DNA from: Sapria himalayana
Taxonomy: Eukaryota > Streptophyta > Magnoliopsida > Malpighiales > Rafflesiaceae
Direction of reading: 5' to 3'
Assembly: GCA_029783825.1 (NCBI GenBank)
Contig: JAREIK010002049.1
Location: forward strand, 59,491-123,490
Length of the DNA stretch: 64,000 nt
Part shown: positions 37,858 through 50,244 of the stretch, piece after piece
Numbering within the stretch: the first letter of the stretch is position 1
How the letters are laid out: each line of letters opens with the position of its first letter
Made by a program: the position numbers and the translations under genes
Notes under the pieces: generated by a model
The model's database searches: none
What the model saw: the letters and a program-made list of their open reading frames with translations, nothing else
Told to the model about the DNA's origin: nothing

Positions 37858-39589
37858 TTAAGTATTTAGAGGTTTTTTCATTTAGGATATTAGCAATTCA
37901 TGTTTTTAGGCTTTTAGTGGTTTATACGTTATATTTAAAAAAATAAAATATCAAAAAAATATTCTATCATTTTTTCTCATTTTCATAGGTTATAACCTTT
38001 GAAAATATAATAATATTTAAAATTTTTTGAAATGTGAATACAATACTTAGTTATAATAATATTAATAATTATATATCATATAAATTCAATATAAACAATT
38101 TTATTGATATTTCTTATAAAAATGATCAAAATTAAATTTATAAACTATTGATATTTTGATAAATATTAATTAAAAAATAATTACAAGACCCAAATTGATT
38201 CAAAATTATAGTAAAATATATTTCTATATAACAATTTTTAATTTTTAAATTTGTACTTCTTTTATAAGTATATATATTTTTGAAATTATATTTGTCGCAC
38301 TCATATTTTATTTTGTAATAAATATTTTTATAAAAATAAACTAATAAATAATTAAAATGAATATTTAAAATTATAATAAATAGAATTAAAAATTAGATTT
38401 TTTAATTATTTGTAATACAAAGTGGTTTGATGGTTTATGTATTTTGGCATTACAGGGCTTTGAAGTTTACTGATTTAACTGTGTATGCATTTAGTTGTTT
38501 ATAGGTGTTATTTAAAAAAATAATCAAAAAATTTATTTTTTTTATTTTTGATATTTTCAAAGGTTATAACCTTTGAAAATATAATAATTTTTAAATTTTT
38601 TAAAAATGAATACTATATTTAGTTATAATAATTAATATATTTATATATCATATAAATTCAATATAAATATTTTTATTGATAAATATTCAAATAATGATCA
38701 AATAATAAATTAATAATCTATTATTAATAAGATAGATATCAATTTAAATATAATTACAAAACCTAAAATGATTCAGAAACAAAGCAAAATATATTACTAT
38801 ATAATTATTTTTTGTTTTGAATTTTTTTTCATTTTAAAAGTTTATCTATATTTTTTTGATCAAAAATAATTATGTAAATTATATTTGTCTAACTCAATTT
38901 ATTATGTAATTAATATTATATAAAAATAAACGAATAAATAATTAAAATGAATATTTTAAATTATAATGAAAAAAATAATATAGAGATTTATTATTTTTTA
39001 TTTAGGGTATACCGGTTTAAAATAATTATCTATTTAGGGTTTTTGAGATTTAGGAGTTATTGATTTAAGTATTTAGACATTTAGTGGTTTATAGGATTTA
39101 ATTAAACAATGAAATAACAAAAAAAATTATTTTTGTAATATTTTCAAATTTTCAAAGGTTATAACATTTGAACATATAATAATTTTAAAATTTTTTAAAA
39201 ATGTGAATAAAATATTTAGTAATAATAATCATTATAATTATATATAATATAAACTAATTATAAATAATTTTATTGATAGATATGATATCAATTATCCAAA
39301 AATAAATTAATAAACTATTATTAATATGATAAATATAAATTAAAATATAATTTCAAAGCCTAAAATGATTCAAAATCAATGTAAAATTTATTACTAAATA
39401 ATAATTTTTTATTTTTAAATTTTTACTTCTTTTTATAAGATTATATTTTTTTTATTAAAAGTAAATTATTAATATTATATTTGTCTGACTAATTATTTAT
39501 TTTGTAATTAAAATTTATATAAAAAATAAACTAATAAATATTTAAAATAATAATAAATACAAATTAAAATGAGATTTAAGATTTATTAT

Positions 39590-40159
39590 TGCTGTATATT
39601 TAATTTATTTTTTGATAATCTGTTTGTATAACTAAATATTTATTATTTTTTAATATTTTCATGTACGTGCAGGAAAGGAAATATTAAAAGGCCGGGGATG
39701 CAGAATTAGCACAATAATGGAGGTCTCGCTGACCAGACAGTGGGCCAAATTGGAGCTGAGCTTGACCCGTCTCATGATCCGACCCGCTCCGGTTAAATGA
39801 ACCGAGAGAAATTTTAATATAAAATATTTTGTAATATTTTTTTTTTGGTCATTTTTGGACATGTGAAACTGTTCATCATCTCTCTCTCTTCTCTCTGTGC
39901 TTATTATCACTACTATTCTGTGTGCTGCATACTGTAAGACATTTCTGTAGCTTTAATCTGTAACGCATAAGCATTTTCTGGTGGATTTAGCTAGTCATAC
40001 TGAGCGACAAGCGAACCACATTATTTTCACTGTTTATTTCTCATTTTTTGATTCTAACATGGATGGTTGCTGAATTGGGATAAATATATTGTTTGTTTTC
40101 TATTGTTTCTGTGTTTCTGTATCTCAATCTCATTACCGTGAAAGCACAATTGCCCAACA
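39590..40159. mobile_element. Solo LTR of an LTR retrotransposon (570 bp)
   Basis: Starts TGCTGTATATTT and ends GCCCAACA, so it has the TG...CA ends of an LTR. It is flanked by an exact 5-bp duplication ATTAT (39585-39589 and 40160-40164). Removing it and one ATTAT restores a normal satellite word (GATTTATTAT then ATATGGTATACC, as at about 30298). The interior is single-copy in composition, with a TATA-like ATATAAAAT near 39818 and a CT-rich tract (39879-39897). No gag, pol or primer-binding site is present, so recombination has removed the rest. A terminal CCAACA is common in plant Copia LTRs, but superfamily and orientation remain uncertain. The 83-codon frame on the minus strand (39659-39910) is inside it and is not a gene. 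Confidence 0.85.
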
Positions 40160-41209
40160 ATTATATATGGTATACCGGTTTAATGGATCAATTATTTAGG
40201 GGTTTTGTTGTTTAGGAATTTAGCAATTTATGTTTTTAGGCATTTAGTGGTATATAGGTTTTATTTATATAATTAAAATAATTTTTTTTTTGATTTTTTT
40301 TAGATTTTCAAAGGTTATAACCTTTGAAAATAAAATAATTTTTAAAATCTTTTGAAATGTGAATACCATGTATAATTATATTAATCTTATTAATTATATA
40401 TCATATAAATTCAAAATAAATAATTTTAATGATAGATAATATAATAATGATCAAAAATTAAATTAATAAACTATTATTAATAATAGTTATATTAATTAAA
40501 ATATATTTACATAACACAAAATGATTCAAAATCAAATAAAAATATATTACTAAATAATAATATTTAATTTTTAAATTTTTCCATCTTTTTATAAGCTTAT
40601 ATTTTTTTCTGATTAAAAATAAATTATATAAATAATATCTGTCTCACTCGAAATTTATCTTGTAATTAATTTTTATAAAAAATTAAAATATAAATAATTA
40701 AAATGAATATTTAAAATTATAATGAATAGATATAAAAATGAGATTTATTATTTATTAAGTAGTATACAACTTTTATAAGGTTTATGTATTTAGGGGTTTC
40801 GGGTTTTATGCGCTACTGATTTAAGTAAACATTTAGTGGTCTATAGGTTCTATTTAAAAAAGAAATAACAAAAAATTTATTTTTTGTATTCTTTCTCATT
40901 TTTTAAGATTATAACCTTTGAAAATATAATTATTTTTAAATTTTTTTCAAAAGTGAATACAATATTTATTTATAATAATCATAATAATTATATATCATAT
41001 ATATTCAATATAAACAATTGTATTGATAGATATTCTATTATTATCAAAAAATAAATTAAAAATCTATTATGAATAAGATTGATATTACTTAAAATATAAT
41101 ATCAAATCTAAAATGATTCAAAAGCAAAGAAAATATATTACTTAATAATAATTATTTGTTTTTAAATTTTTATTATTTTTATAAGCTTATCAATTTTTTG
41201 ATGAAAATT
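40160..41209 (-). repeat. AT-rich satellite array, reverse orientation, block E
   Basis: Two octamer blocks near 40250 and 40850. The array resumes with the duplicated ATTAT of the solo LTR and includes a perfect 28-bp dyad at 40304-40331. It is cut off after AATTTTTTGATGAAAATT where the CACTA fragment begins. Confidence 0.92.
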
Positions 41210-42157
41210 AAGAACAAAATACAATATATATTAATTAGTAATTAAATGGTTATACAACAATCAACTTACCAACATTATTTTCATCATTGTTTAAATCATT
41301 CCATTATTCTTCTTCATCTTCAGCATATTCTTCTTCTTCATCATCTTCATGAGAAAGTGTTTCAGTTACATCGATATCTAACATTTCACCTATCAGATCA
41401 TTAAGCAAAATAGTTTTATTCTCCACCGGTAAACTACATTCTTCAACATCATTTGTTTTTGGTTGAAATGGATCTTGTGTGGTAATTTCTAGTCATGCAG
41501 GCATCTCAATCATCCCTCTAGCCTTGATATTACAAATAGCCCACCAATTTCTAGTATCATGTTTTAAGCTTAGATATGTGCAATAATACACTTGTTGTGT
41601 TTGCTTTGCCTAAAACAAATGGTTCATCTTGTGCATACTTCTTGTATGATTTACATCCACTAATTTGTATAGCATGTGGATCCTCATCCCGACATTTGGT
41701 GTAATGTCAAACCACTCACACTTAAATAAAATAGTCTTCTTAATGGGTCATCCTGGGCACTCTAATTCCATGACTTCTTGCAATTGACCATAGTAGTCAG
41801 TTTCATCAATTGTGTAATTAGTACCTTTAATGCACACACCACTATTTTTTGAAAATCTAGAAGTTCCACTTTGAAGTCTGTGAAAACAAAAACCATTCAC
41901 ATTATATCCATTATAACAGTTAACTATTTGAAGCGATCCATCTTATAGAGCTTTAAGATATATGTTTTTAATATTGTCACATGCCTGCAAATAAGAATGT
42001 GTTAAAAGACATTTTACCATAAACTAACTAAACAATAAATAACTTACGTAAGTCTTGAACCATGCTAGGAAAAAATCATCGAGTCCAGCTTCAAAAATTG
42101 CATCATTAATGTATGGCTCATTTTTCCGTAACTTAGTAATGAATATTCTGTTAATAG
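41210..42157 (-). pseudogene. CACTA (En/Spm) TNP2-type fragment with DUF4216 domain
   Basis: On the minus strand one frame runs from the fragment edge near 42157 down to a stop at 41250-41252, if a 63-bp GT-AG intron (41985-42047, GTAAGTT...TTTGCAG) is removed. It encodes the C-terminal region of plant CACTA proteins: LAWFKTY before the intron, then YNGYNVNGFCFH, NSGVCIKG, YYGQLQEVMELE, LFKCEWFDI and QQVYYC, followed by an acidic Glu/Asp-rich tail. Five in-frame stops break it: TAA at 41943-41945, TGA at 41748-41750, TAG at 41610-41612 (where the family usually has Gln), TGA at 41493-41495 and TAA at 41304-41306. No CACTA termini or 3-bp target duplication are visible. About 85 bp of satellite is replaced, so this is a captured fragment. 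A donor-like GTAAGT at 41264-41269 may mark a further intron. Confidence 0.85.
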
Positions 42158-45100
42158 AACAATCAAAATGAATTTTTTAAATTATAATTAAAACAAATAA
42201 AAATGAGATTTATTAATTATTATTTAGGGTATACTTGTTTAAAGGATTATCTATATAGGGGTATCGAAATTTTGTAGTTTAGTGATTTAAGTGTTTAGGC
42301 ATTAGTGATTTATACGTTTTATTTAAAATATGAAATAACAAAAAAAAATATTTTTTTTATTTTTTCACATGTTCAAAGGTTATAATCTTTGAAAATATAA
42401 AAATTTTAAAACTTTTTTCAAAAGTGAATACAATATCTAGTTATAATAATTATTAAATTTATATATCATATAAATTCAATATAAACATTTTTATTGATAA
42501 ATATTCTAATAATGATTAAAAAATAAATTAATAATCTATTATTAATAAGTTAGATATCAATTAAAATATAATTACAAGAGCTAAAATGATCCAGAAACAA
42601 AGCAAAATATATTACTCTATAATATTTTTTTGTTTTATATTTTTTTTCTTCTTTTATTAAGTTTTTCTATATTTTTTGTTCAAAAATAATTTATATAAAT
42701 TATATTTGTATAACTTATAATTTATTTTGTAATCAATATTAATATAAAAATAATCAAATAAATAATTAAAATGAATATTTAAAATTATAATGAAAAAAAT
42801 AAAAATGAGATTTATTATTTATTATTTAGGATATACATGTTTAAAAAATTTATCTATTTAGGGTTTTCGAGATTTAGAAGTTATTGATTTAAGTATTTAG
42901 GCATTTAATGGTTTATAGGTTTTATTCAAACAATGAAATAACAAAAAATTTATTTTTGATATTTTTTCAAATTTTCAAAGGTTATAACATTTGAAAATAT
43001 AATAATTTTAAAATTTTTTAAAATGTGAATAAAATTTTTAGTGATAATAAATATTATAACTATATATAATATAAACTAAATATAAATAATTTTATTGATA
43101 GATATTATATCAATTATCAAAAAATAAAATAATAAACTATTATTAATATGATAGATATAAATTAAAATATTATTAAAAAACCTAAAATGATTCAAAATCT
43201 AAGTAAAATTTATTACTAAATAATAATATTTTTTAGTTTTTGCATCATTTTATCAGCTTATATGTTTTTTTGATGAAAAATATATTATTTAAATTATATT
43301 TTTATCACTCAATTTATTTTATAATTAATATTTCTATAAATTATTTAAATTATATTTAAGGTTTACGAGTTTAAAGGTTTAAGTATTTAGGGGCTTCGGG
43401 GTTTAAGAGTTTAGAGATTTATGTGTTTAGGCATTTAATCATTTATAAGTTTTATTTAAACAATGATATAACAAAAAAATTATTTTTGTTATTTTTTATG
43501 ATTTTTGAAGGTTATAACCTTTGAAAATATAATAATTTTTAAATTTTTTTTATATTTTATACAATATTTAGTTATGATAATATTAATAATTATATATCAT
43601 GTAAATTCAATATAAACTATTATATTGAAATATATTATATTAATGATCAAAAAATAAATTAATAAACTTTATTAATAAGATAGATATTATTTTACATATA
43701 TTTGCAAAACATAAATTTATTAAAAATCAAAGTAAAATACATAACAAAATAATACATTCTTTGATGTTTTGCTTCTTTTTATAAGTTTATATTTTTTGTT
43801 ATTAAAAGTAAATTATTTAAATAATATTTGTCTTCCTCATAATTTATTTTTAATCTATAATTCTATAAAATTAAACTAATAAATAATTAAAATGAATATT
43901 TAAAATTATAATGAATACAAATAAAATAGAGATTTATTATTTATTATTCAGGATATACTAGTTTAATGGGTTAAGTATTTAGGTGTTTTGGGGTTTAGTG
44001 ATTTATGTGTTTAGGCCTTTAGTGATTTAAAGTTTTTATTTAAAGAATCAAAAAATAAAAAATTAAATTTTTTGATTTTTTTTAATTTTTGAAGGTTATA
44101 ACCTTTGAATTTATAATAATTTTTACTTTTTTTTAAATGTGAATATAATTTCAGTAATAATAATCTTAATAATTATATATAATGTAAACTCAATATAAAT
44201 AATTTTATTAATAGATATTATAATAATTATCAATAAAAAATTAATTAATGATTATTAATAAGAATGATAAAAATTAAAATATAATTGCAAAATCTAAAAT
44301 GATTCAAAATAAAAATAAAATAAATTACTAAATAATTAATTTTTGTTTTTAAAATTTTGCCTCTTTTTATAAGGCTATATTTTTTTTTGATGAAAAATAA
44401 ATTATTTAAATTAGATCTGTCTCACTAATAATTTATTTTGTAATTAATATTTCTATAAAAATAAACTGATAAATAATTAAAATAAAAATTTAAAATTATA
44501 CTTAATAAAAATTAAATTGAGATTTATGATTTTTTATTAATGTACACGTATTTAATAGTTTAAGTATTTAATGGTTTTGTAGTTTAAATGTTTCGCAATT
44601 TATGTATTTAGGCATTTAGTGGTTTATTGGTTTTATTTTAACAATAAAATAACAAAAAAATTTGTAATTTTTTCTAATTTTCATAGGTTATAACCTTTGA
44701 AAATATAATAATATTTAAAATTTTTTGAAATGTGAATACAATATTTAGTTATAATAATATTAATAATTATATATCATATAAATTCAATATAAAAAATTAT
44801 ATTGACAGATAATATAATAATGATCAATTTTATATTAATAAACTATTAATAAAAAGATTGATATTAATTAAAAAATATTTACAAAACCCAAATTGATTCA
44901 AAATTAAAGTAAAATATATTACTGGATAATAATTTTTAATTTTTAAATTTTTACTTCTTTTATAAGCATATATTTTTTTTGATTAAAAATAAATTATTTA
45001 AAATATATATGTCGTTCTTATAATTTAATTTGTAATTAAATATTTATATAAAAATAAACTAATAAATAATTAAAATGAATATTTAAAATTATAATAAATA

Positions 45101-46553
45101 GAAATAAAAATTATATTTATTAATTATTACGTAGTATATAACGGTTTAATGGTTTATGTATTTAGGCATTATGGGGTTTAGGAGTTTACTAATTTAACTG
45201 TATATAGATTTAGTGGTTTATAGGTTTTATTAAAAAAATAAAATAATAAAAAATTTATTATTATTATTTTTTTTATATTTTGAATGGTTATAACATTTGA
45301 AAATATAATAATTTTAATTTTTTTTTAAATGTGAATACAATATTTAGTTATAATAATCATTATAATTATATATCATATAAATTCAATATAAACAATTTTA
45401 TTGATAAATATTCTAATAATGATCAAAAAATGAATTAATAATCTATTATTAATAAGATAGATATCAATTAAAATATAATTACAAAACATAAAATGATTCA
45501 GAAGAAAAGCAAAATATATTACTATATAATATTTTTTTGTTTTGAATTTTTTTTTTCTTTTAAAAAGTTTATCAATAATTTTTTGATGAATAATAAATTA
45601 TATAAATTATATTTGTTTGACTCAATTTATTTTGTAATTAATATTTATATATAAATAAACAAATAAATAATTAAAATGAATATTTAAAATTATAATGAAA
45701 AAAATGAGATTTATTATTTATTATTTAGGGATACCGGTTTAATTTAAATTAGATCTGTCTCACTAATAATTTAATTTGTAATTAATATTTCTATAAAATA
45801 AATTGATAAATAATTAAATAAAAATTTAAAATTATTCTGAATAAAAATTAAAATAAGATTTATGATTTATTATTAATGTATACCAATTTAATGATTTAAG
45901 TAGTTATAGGTTTTGTCGTTAGGAGTTTAGCGATTTATATTTTTAGGCTTTTAGTGGGTTATAGGTTTTATTTAAAAAAATAAAATAACAAAAAAACTTT
46001 CAATAATTTTTTATCATTTTCATAGATTATAACATTTGAAAATATAATAATATTTAAAATTTTTTGAAATTTTAATACAATATTTTGTTATAATAATATT
46101 AATAATTATATATCATATAAATTTAATATAAATAATTTTATTGATAGATATTATAATAATGATCAAAAATTAAATTTATAGACTAGTAATATTAAGATAG
46201 ATATTAATTAAAAAATATTTATAAAACCCAAATTGATTCAAAATTAAAGTAACTTATATTACTCGATAATAATTTTTAATTTTTAAATTTATACTTCTTT
46301 TATAAGCTTATATTTTTATTAGATAAATAATATATTATTTAAATTATATTTGTCCCACTCATATTTTATTTTGTAATAACTATTTCTAAATAAATACACT
46401 AATAAATATTTAAAATGAATATTTAAAAATATAATAAATAGTAATAAAAAATAGATTTATTAATTATTAAGTTGTATTTAGCAGTTTAATGGTTTATGTT
46501 TTTAGGAATTACGGGGTTTAGAAGTTTACTGATTTAACTTTATATGCATTTAG
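42158..46553 (-). repeat. AT-rich satellite array, reverse orientation, block F
   Basis: Octamer blocks near 42310, 42910, 43440, 44030, 44630, 45215 and 45955 (spacings about 600, 530, 590, 600, 585 and 740 bp), followed by the partial block holding the second hAT element. The first block carries the marker TCTATATAGGGGTATCG, which recurs at about 52120 and 61670. The order of monomers matches 52.1-56.4 kb, apart from one extra monomer there. The last 110 bp before the transposon match 16856-16965 inverted. Confidence 0.93.
46546..46553 (+). repeat. hAT copy 2 target-site duplication, left copy
   Basis: GCATTTAG, the reverse complement of the CTAAATGC target of copy 1. The right copy at 50245-50252 is GCATTGAG, with one later substitution. 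Confidence 0.9.
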
Positions 46554-47150
46554 TAGGGCTGCTCACGGGACTCGGAGATTCGTGACCCAACCCGAAGTCT
46601 TGTCCTGAAAGAATCGGGACTAAGAAAAATCCGTTGACTTTGACTTTTCCATCCCATTCTGTCACGTATTTTTTCTTTTGGGACTGTTCCGAATCTTAAG
46701 CAATATCTTTCCCGAGAACCATCCCGTCCTAAAAATCTGATACTAGAACTAGGAATATATATATATATATATATAACATGAAATTTCCACCAATTCCGCT
46801 ACTGCCCATCCAATTCTGACGCACCTATTTGTTGTTCCGACGAGTTCCAAGCCACCTCACGCCATTCCATTAGTGTTCAGTTATGTCCAGCCCTTGTCCA
46901 TCACACTTCTGGTTGCCTCCACCATGTCACAGATGCCACCAGCCTTTTGGTTTGTTTTTCTAATGAGAATTGAGTCATTAATTATTATTATTATGTGTCT
47001 CAGTTAGTTTTGTTGAGTATTGGTTGTGGTGTTGTGGTTGGGCCAAATAAGTGGGCTGAATGTGTTACAGTCAGTTTTATAAAGCTTGCTTGTTTGATAT
47101 ATTTATATGTATTTAAGCTTAACATATCATATTAATTAATGGCAATGCAG

Positions 47151-49281
47151 ATGGCACAATCCAGTGGTAAATGAAAAATACAATAAATTGATGATGATCA
47201 CATCTCAAAAGATCAAAGTACTGGTAAATCCAATCATCATCCTTTCACGAACCCTCCTATTATTATCGCAGGTTCTTTAATTCCAATTGTAAAATAAAGT
47301 CAAGGTCATCTGAACCTCAAGCTCATAAAAAGTATATGTCTGCTATTTAGGAAACTTATGAGATATTAGTTGATTCAGAGGGAAATGAAACAGGTAGGGC
47401 AGCTTGTAAATGGTTTAAGTAAGAATATTTGTAAAAAAGTTATAAAGGTACTTCGGGTTTATAAAAATACTTGAGAAAGACTTGTAGGAAATTTCCTCAC
47501 AAAAAAAATTAATAGAAGCTCACAAAGGTAAAGCAAAGTCACAATCTTTGTTGAGTTTCACTAAAGGTACTAGTTTAGAGGATAACAAATTAACTTGTTG
47601 GCAATTTGATCAACAACTAGTTAGGGAGGCTTTGGTGAAAATAATCATAAAGATGAATTACCTTTTTGTTTTGTTGAGAGGAATGAGTTTAAGAAGTTTT
47701 GTGAAGTTAGTGTACCTCAATTTAAAATTACATCTAGGCACTATATACTGAGGGATTATTTTTCTTTGTTTGTGAAGGAAAAGAAGAAATTATTTGATAG
47801 CATATCATCTCATTATTGTAGAGTTTCATTGACAACTGACACTTGGACTAGCATTCAAAATTTATCTTATATATGTTTGACTGTTCATTCCATTGATTCT
47901 CAATGGAATATGCATAGAAGGCTTTTGAACTTTTGTGTAATTAATAGTCACTCTGGAGTTAATATTAGAAATGTTATTGAGTTTTGCATGAATGAATGGG
48001 GTTTAAGAAAGTTGATGTGTATTACTATTGACAATGCATCAAATAATGATGTTGCAGTTGAACAATTGAAAAAAAGGCTTGTGAAGAAAAGTGTTGTACC
48101 TTTTAGAGGCGAGCATTTTCATATGAGATTTTGTTCTCATATCATAAACTTAATTGTCAGAGATGGCATTGCAGTAGTTGAGGGTGCTATTCAAAAAATT
48201 AGAGGTGTGGTAAAATATGTGAGGAGTAGTCCTAAAAGATTAGATATGTTTAAGTTATGTGTTGAAGAAGCAAACTTGACATATGGATCTTCATTGCAAT
48301 TATATTGTATTACAAGATGGAATTCAACTAATTTGATGCTACAAACTGATATAAAATATCAAAAAGAATTTGATAAGTTGGAGGACAAAGACAAAAGGTT
48401 TTTGAAGGAGTTTGGTTCAAACGTTCCAACTGAGAGAGACTGAACAAATGCCAAAATTTTGGCTCGTTTCTTGAAAACTTTTTATGAGGTTACTTGTAAA
48501 TTTTCTGGCTCATAATATTCTACCTCTAGTGTTTAGTTTAATGAGATTATTCGAATTAGAAAAAAATTGAGCTTTGTGAAAATAGTAGAGATACAATGGT
48601 TTCTGAAATGGGTATGAAAATGAGGCATAAATTCAACAAATATTATGGTTCTCTTCAGTCAACAAATATTATGCCTTTTGAAGAAGTAGTGTTGGATCCT
48701 AGATATAAGCTCTAATATCTCAAGGTTAAGTACACTTAGCATTATGAAAAGGAATTGGCTAAAATTTTGGTGAAAAAGGCTTATAAATGCTTTAAATGAG
48801 ATGATGGATGATTATAAAGATTTAAATGAAGATGAATCAAAAGAAGATGATTTCTCTTCTACTGTGTTGAAGAAAAATTATGATTTCTTTGATGGTAGTG
48901 CTAGTTATGTTGATGATTTATTTTGTTGAATTGGAGAATGAACAAGAAGTTGCAGCTTTGGAAGAGTTGGATAGGTACTTGGAGGAAAAACTTGAAAAAA
49001 ATAGAATTGATTTTGATCTTCTAAACTGGTGGAAGGTAAATGAGGTTAGGTATCCTTCTTTGGCAAATGTAGCAAATGTTGTATTGGCTATCCAAGAATC
49101 TACTATGGCCTATGAATCTACATTTAGCACTGGGGGGAGAACTTTAAATAAATTTAGGAGTTCTTTAACACCTATTATAGCTGAAGTTCTCATATGTCTA
49201 CAAGATTGGTTGAAAAGCTTAAACAAACCTATTGAAATTGAAGAATTATTTCAAGACCTTGATGATAATGAATCAGGTTAG
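47151..49281 (+). pseudogene. hAT transposase pseudogene, ZBED/RICESLEEPER-like, copy 2
   Basis: Inferred ancestral frame of about 710 codons, from ATGGCACAATCC at 47151 to TAG at 49279-49281. A GCAG just before the ATG could be a splice acceptor of a 5' leader intron. The BED-finger half is badly decayed (stops after about 8 codons, a 1-bp deletion near 47310, TAG for Trp near 47348). The RNase H-like core is open for 225 codons (47766-48443) and shows LTTDTWTS, TIDNASNND, INLIVRDG and TRWNST. It ends at TGA 48441-48443, where copy 1 has CGA (Arg). The last open part (48880-49281, in another frame) has ALEELDRYL, FDLLNWWK, AYESTFSTGGR and LICLQDWL, the hAT dimerisation domain. Over the shared core the two copies are about 90 percent identical in amino acids by eye. 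Confidence 0.9.
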
Positions 49282-50227
49282 TATACATTACTTGTAAATT
49301 TTAATTTCACTTATACTTATTTTATTCATTCAATATAATAAAAATATGGTTCAATTACAATTTTCATAGGGGTTACATGATTCAAATATTCTTCCATCTA
49401 TAGTTGGCCAACTAAATTTGGAATGGGTGTATTAAATTTTATAAGGTAATATTTTGTTTTTTTATTACTCTTTCATCTTAGAAATGTATATCTACATGAT
49501 TAACACATTTTCATCGTTGGTTGTCCTTCTACAGTGGAGGAAGAAAAGGGAGGAGTTGTAGATGAGATAATTAATTGGGTTTGGATTTTCGTTGCTGTTC
49601 CAGGACGGACCTTTGAAATGATTATTATCATCGTTGTTATTAGTTGTATTTTTTTGTTATATTAAGCTGCCTAAATTTAGCAATTACTTAAGAAGTATTT
49701 GCTGCTACCAATGTTCGTGGTCATCTTTAGCTATTCCTAAATAATTTAAGTAATTGTTTAAAAAATGTAGTATTGCTATTATGGTTAACTTTCACTCGGC
49801 TGAACAAAGCAAACTTGTGAAAAAACAAAGTACCAAATTAAGCACACAACTCGGTCCCGTTCTATTTAACATTTCTATCCTTTTCTGTACATCAAAGCTT
49901 TTGACAAGGTAATGTAATTCGTTTGTGGTATTCAACCTATTTGACAAAACAAAATTGGCCCAATTTATGTTTGAAAGATACATAAATAAGGAATGATAAA
50001 TGGTACAACAAAAGGTTTCGACATGAACTAATTTGGCCGGTTTGAAGAAAATAAATTGAAAAAAATGTCCGAACTCCGTTCCGTCCCAGAACCATTTTAT
50101 CCTACCCAAAATCCCCAATCTCCATCCTGTCCCATCCCGATATTTTCAACCTATGGGATGGGTCTGGATCTTCAAAAAAAATCTCCGAACTGTGGGAAGG
50201 GACTAGAGATTTGTAATCCCCATCCCG

Positions 50228-50244
50228 TCCCATGAGCACCCCTA
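50228..50244 (-). repeat. hAT copy 2, right terminal inverted repeat
   Basis: Complement of TAGGGGTGCTCATGGGA, identical to the left end of copy 1. In satellite orientation this is the same end of the element in both cases, so both elements face the same way relative to the monomer. Confidence 0.95.

Larger units (their letters stand above)
34093..39589 (-). repeat. AT-rich satellite array, reverse orientation, block D
   Basis: Nine octamer blocks near 34135, 34870, 35410, 36005, 36595, 37175, 37920, 38490 and 39090, giving spacings of about 735, 540, 595, 590, 580, 745, 570 and 600 bp. The order of length classes 540/595/590/580/745 recurs in blocks F and G (43440-45955 and 53830-56355), a sign of higher-order units. 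No gene was seen. Confidence 0.93.
46554..50244 (+). mobile_element. hAT-superfamily DNA transposon, copy 2 (non-autonomous by decay)
   Basis: The element is 3691 bp. Its left end is TAGGGCTGCTCACGGGA (46554-46570). Its right end (50228-50244) is the complement of TAGGGGTGCTCATGGGA, with two mismatches between the ends. The flanks are GCATTTAG and GCATTGAG, an 8-bp duplication with one change. G-rich subterminal words resemble those of copy 1. The transposase lies on the plus strand and is in the same orientation relative to the satellite as in copy 1. The short TA run at about 46757-46774 corresponds to the longer one of copy 1. The two elements share the same internal organisation throughout. 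Confidence 0.95.

Noticed and set aside
39659..39910. 83-codon minus-strand open frame
   Set aside because: It lies wholly inside the solo LTR, and LTRs normally carry no coding sequence.
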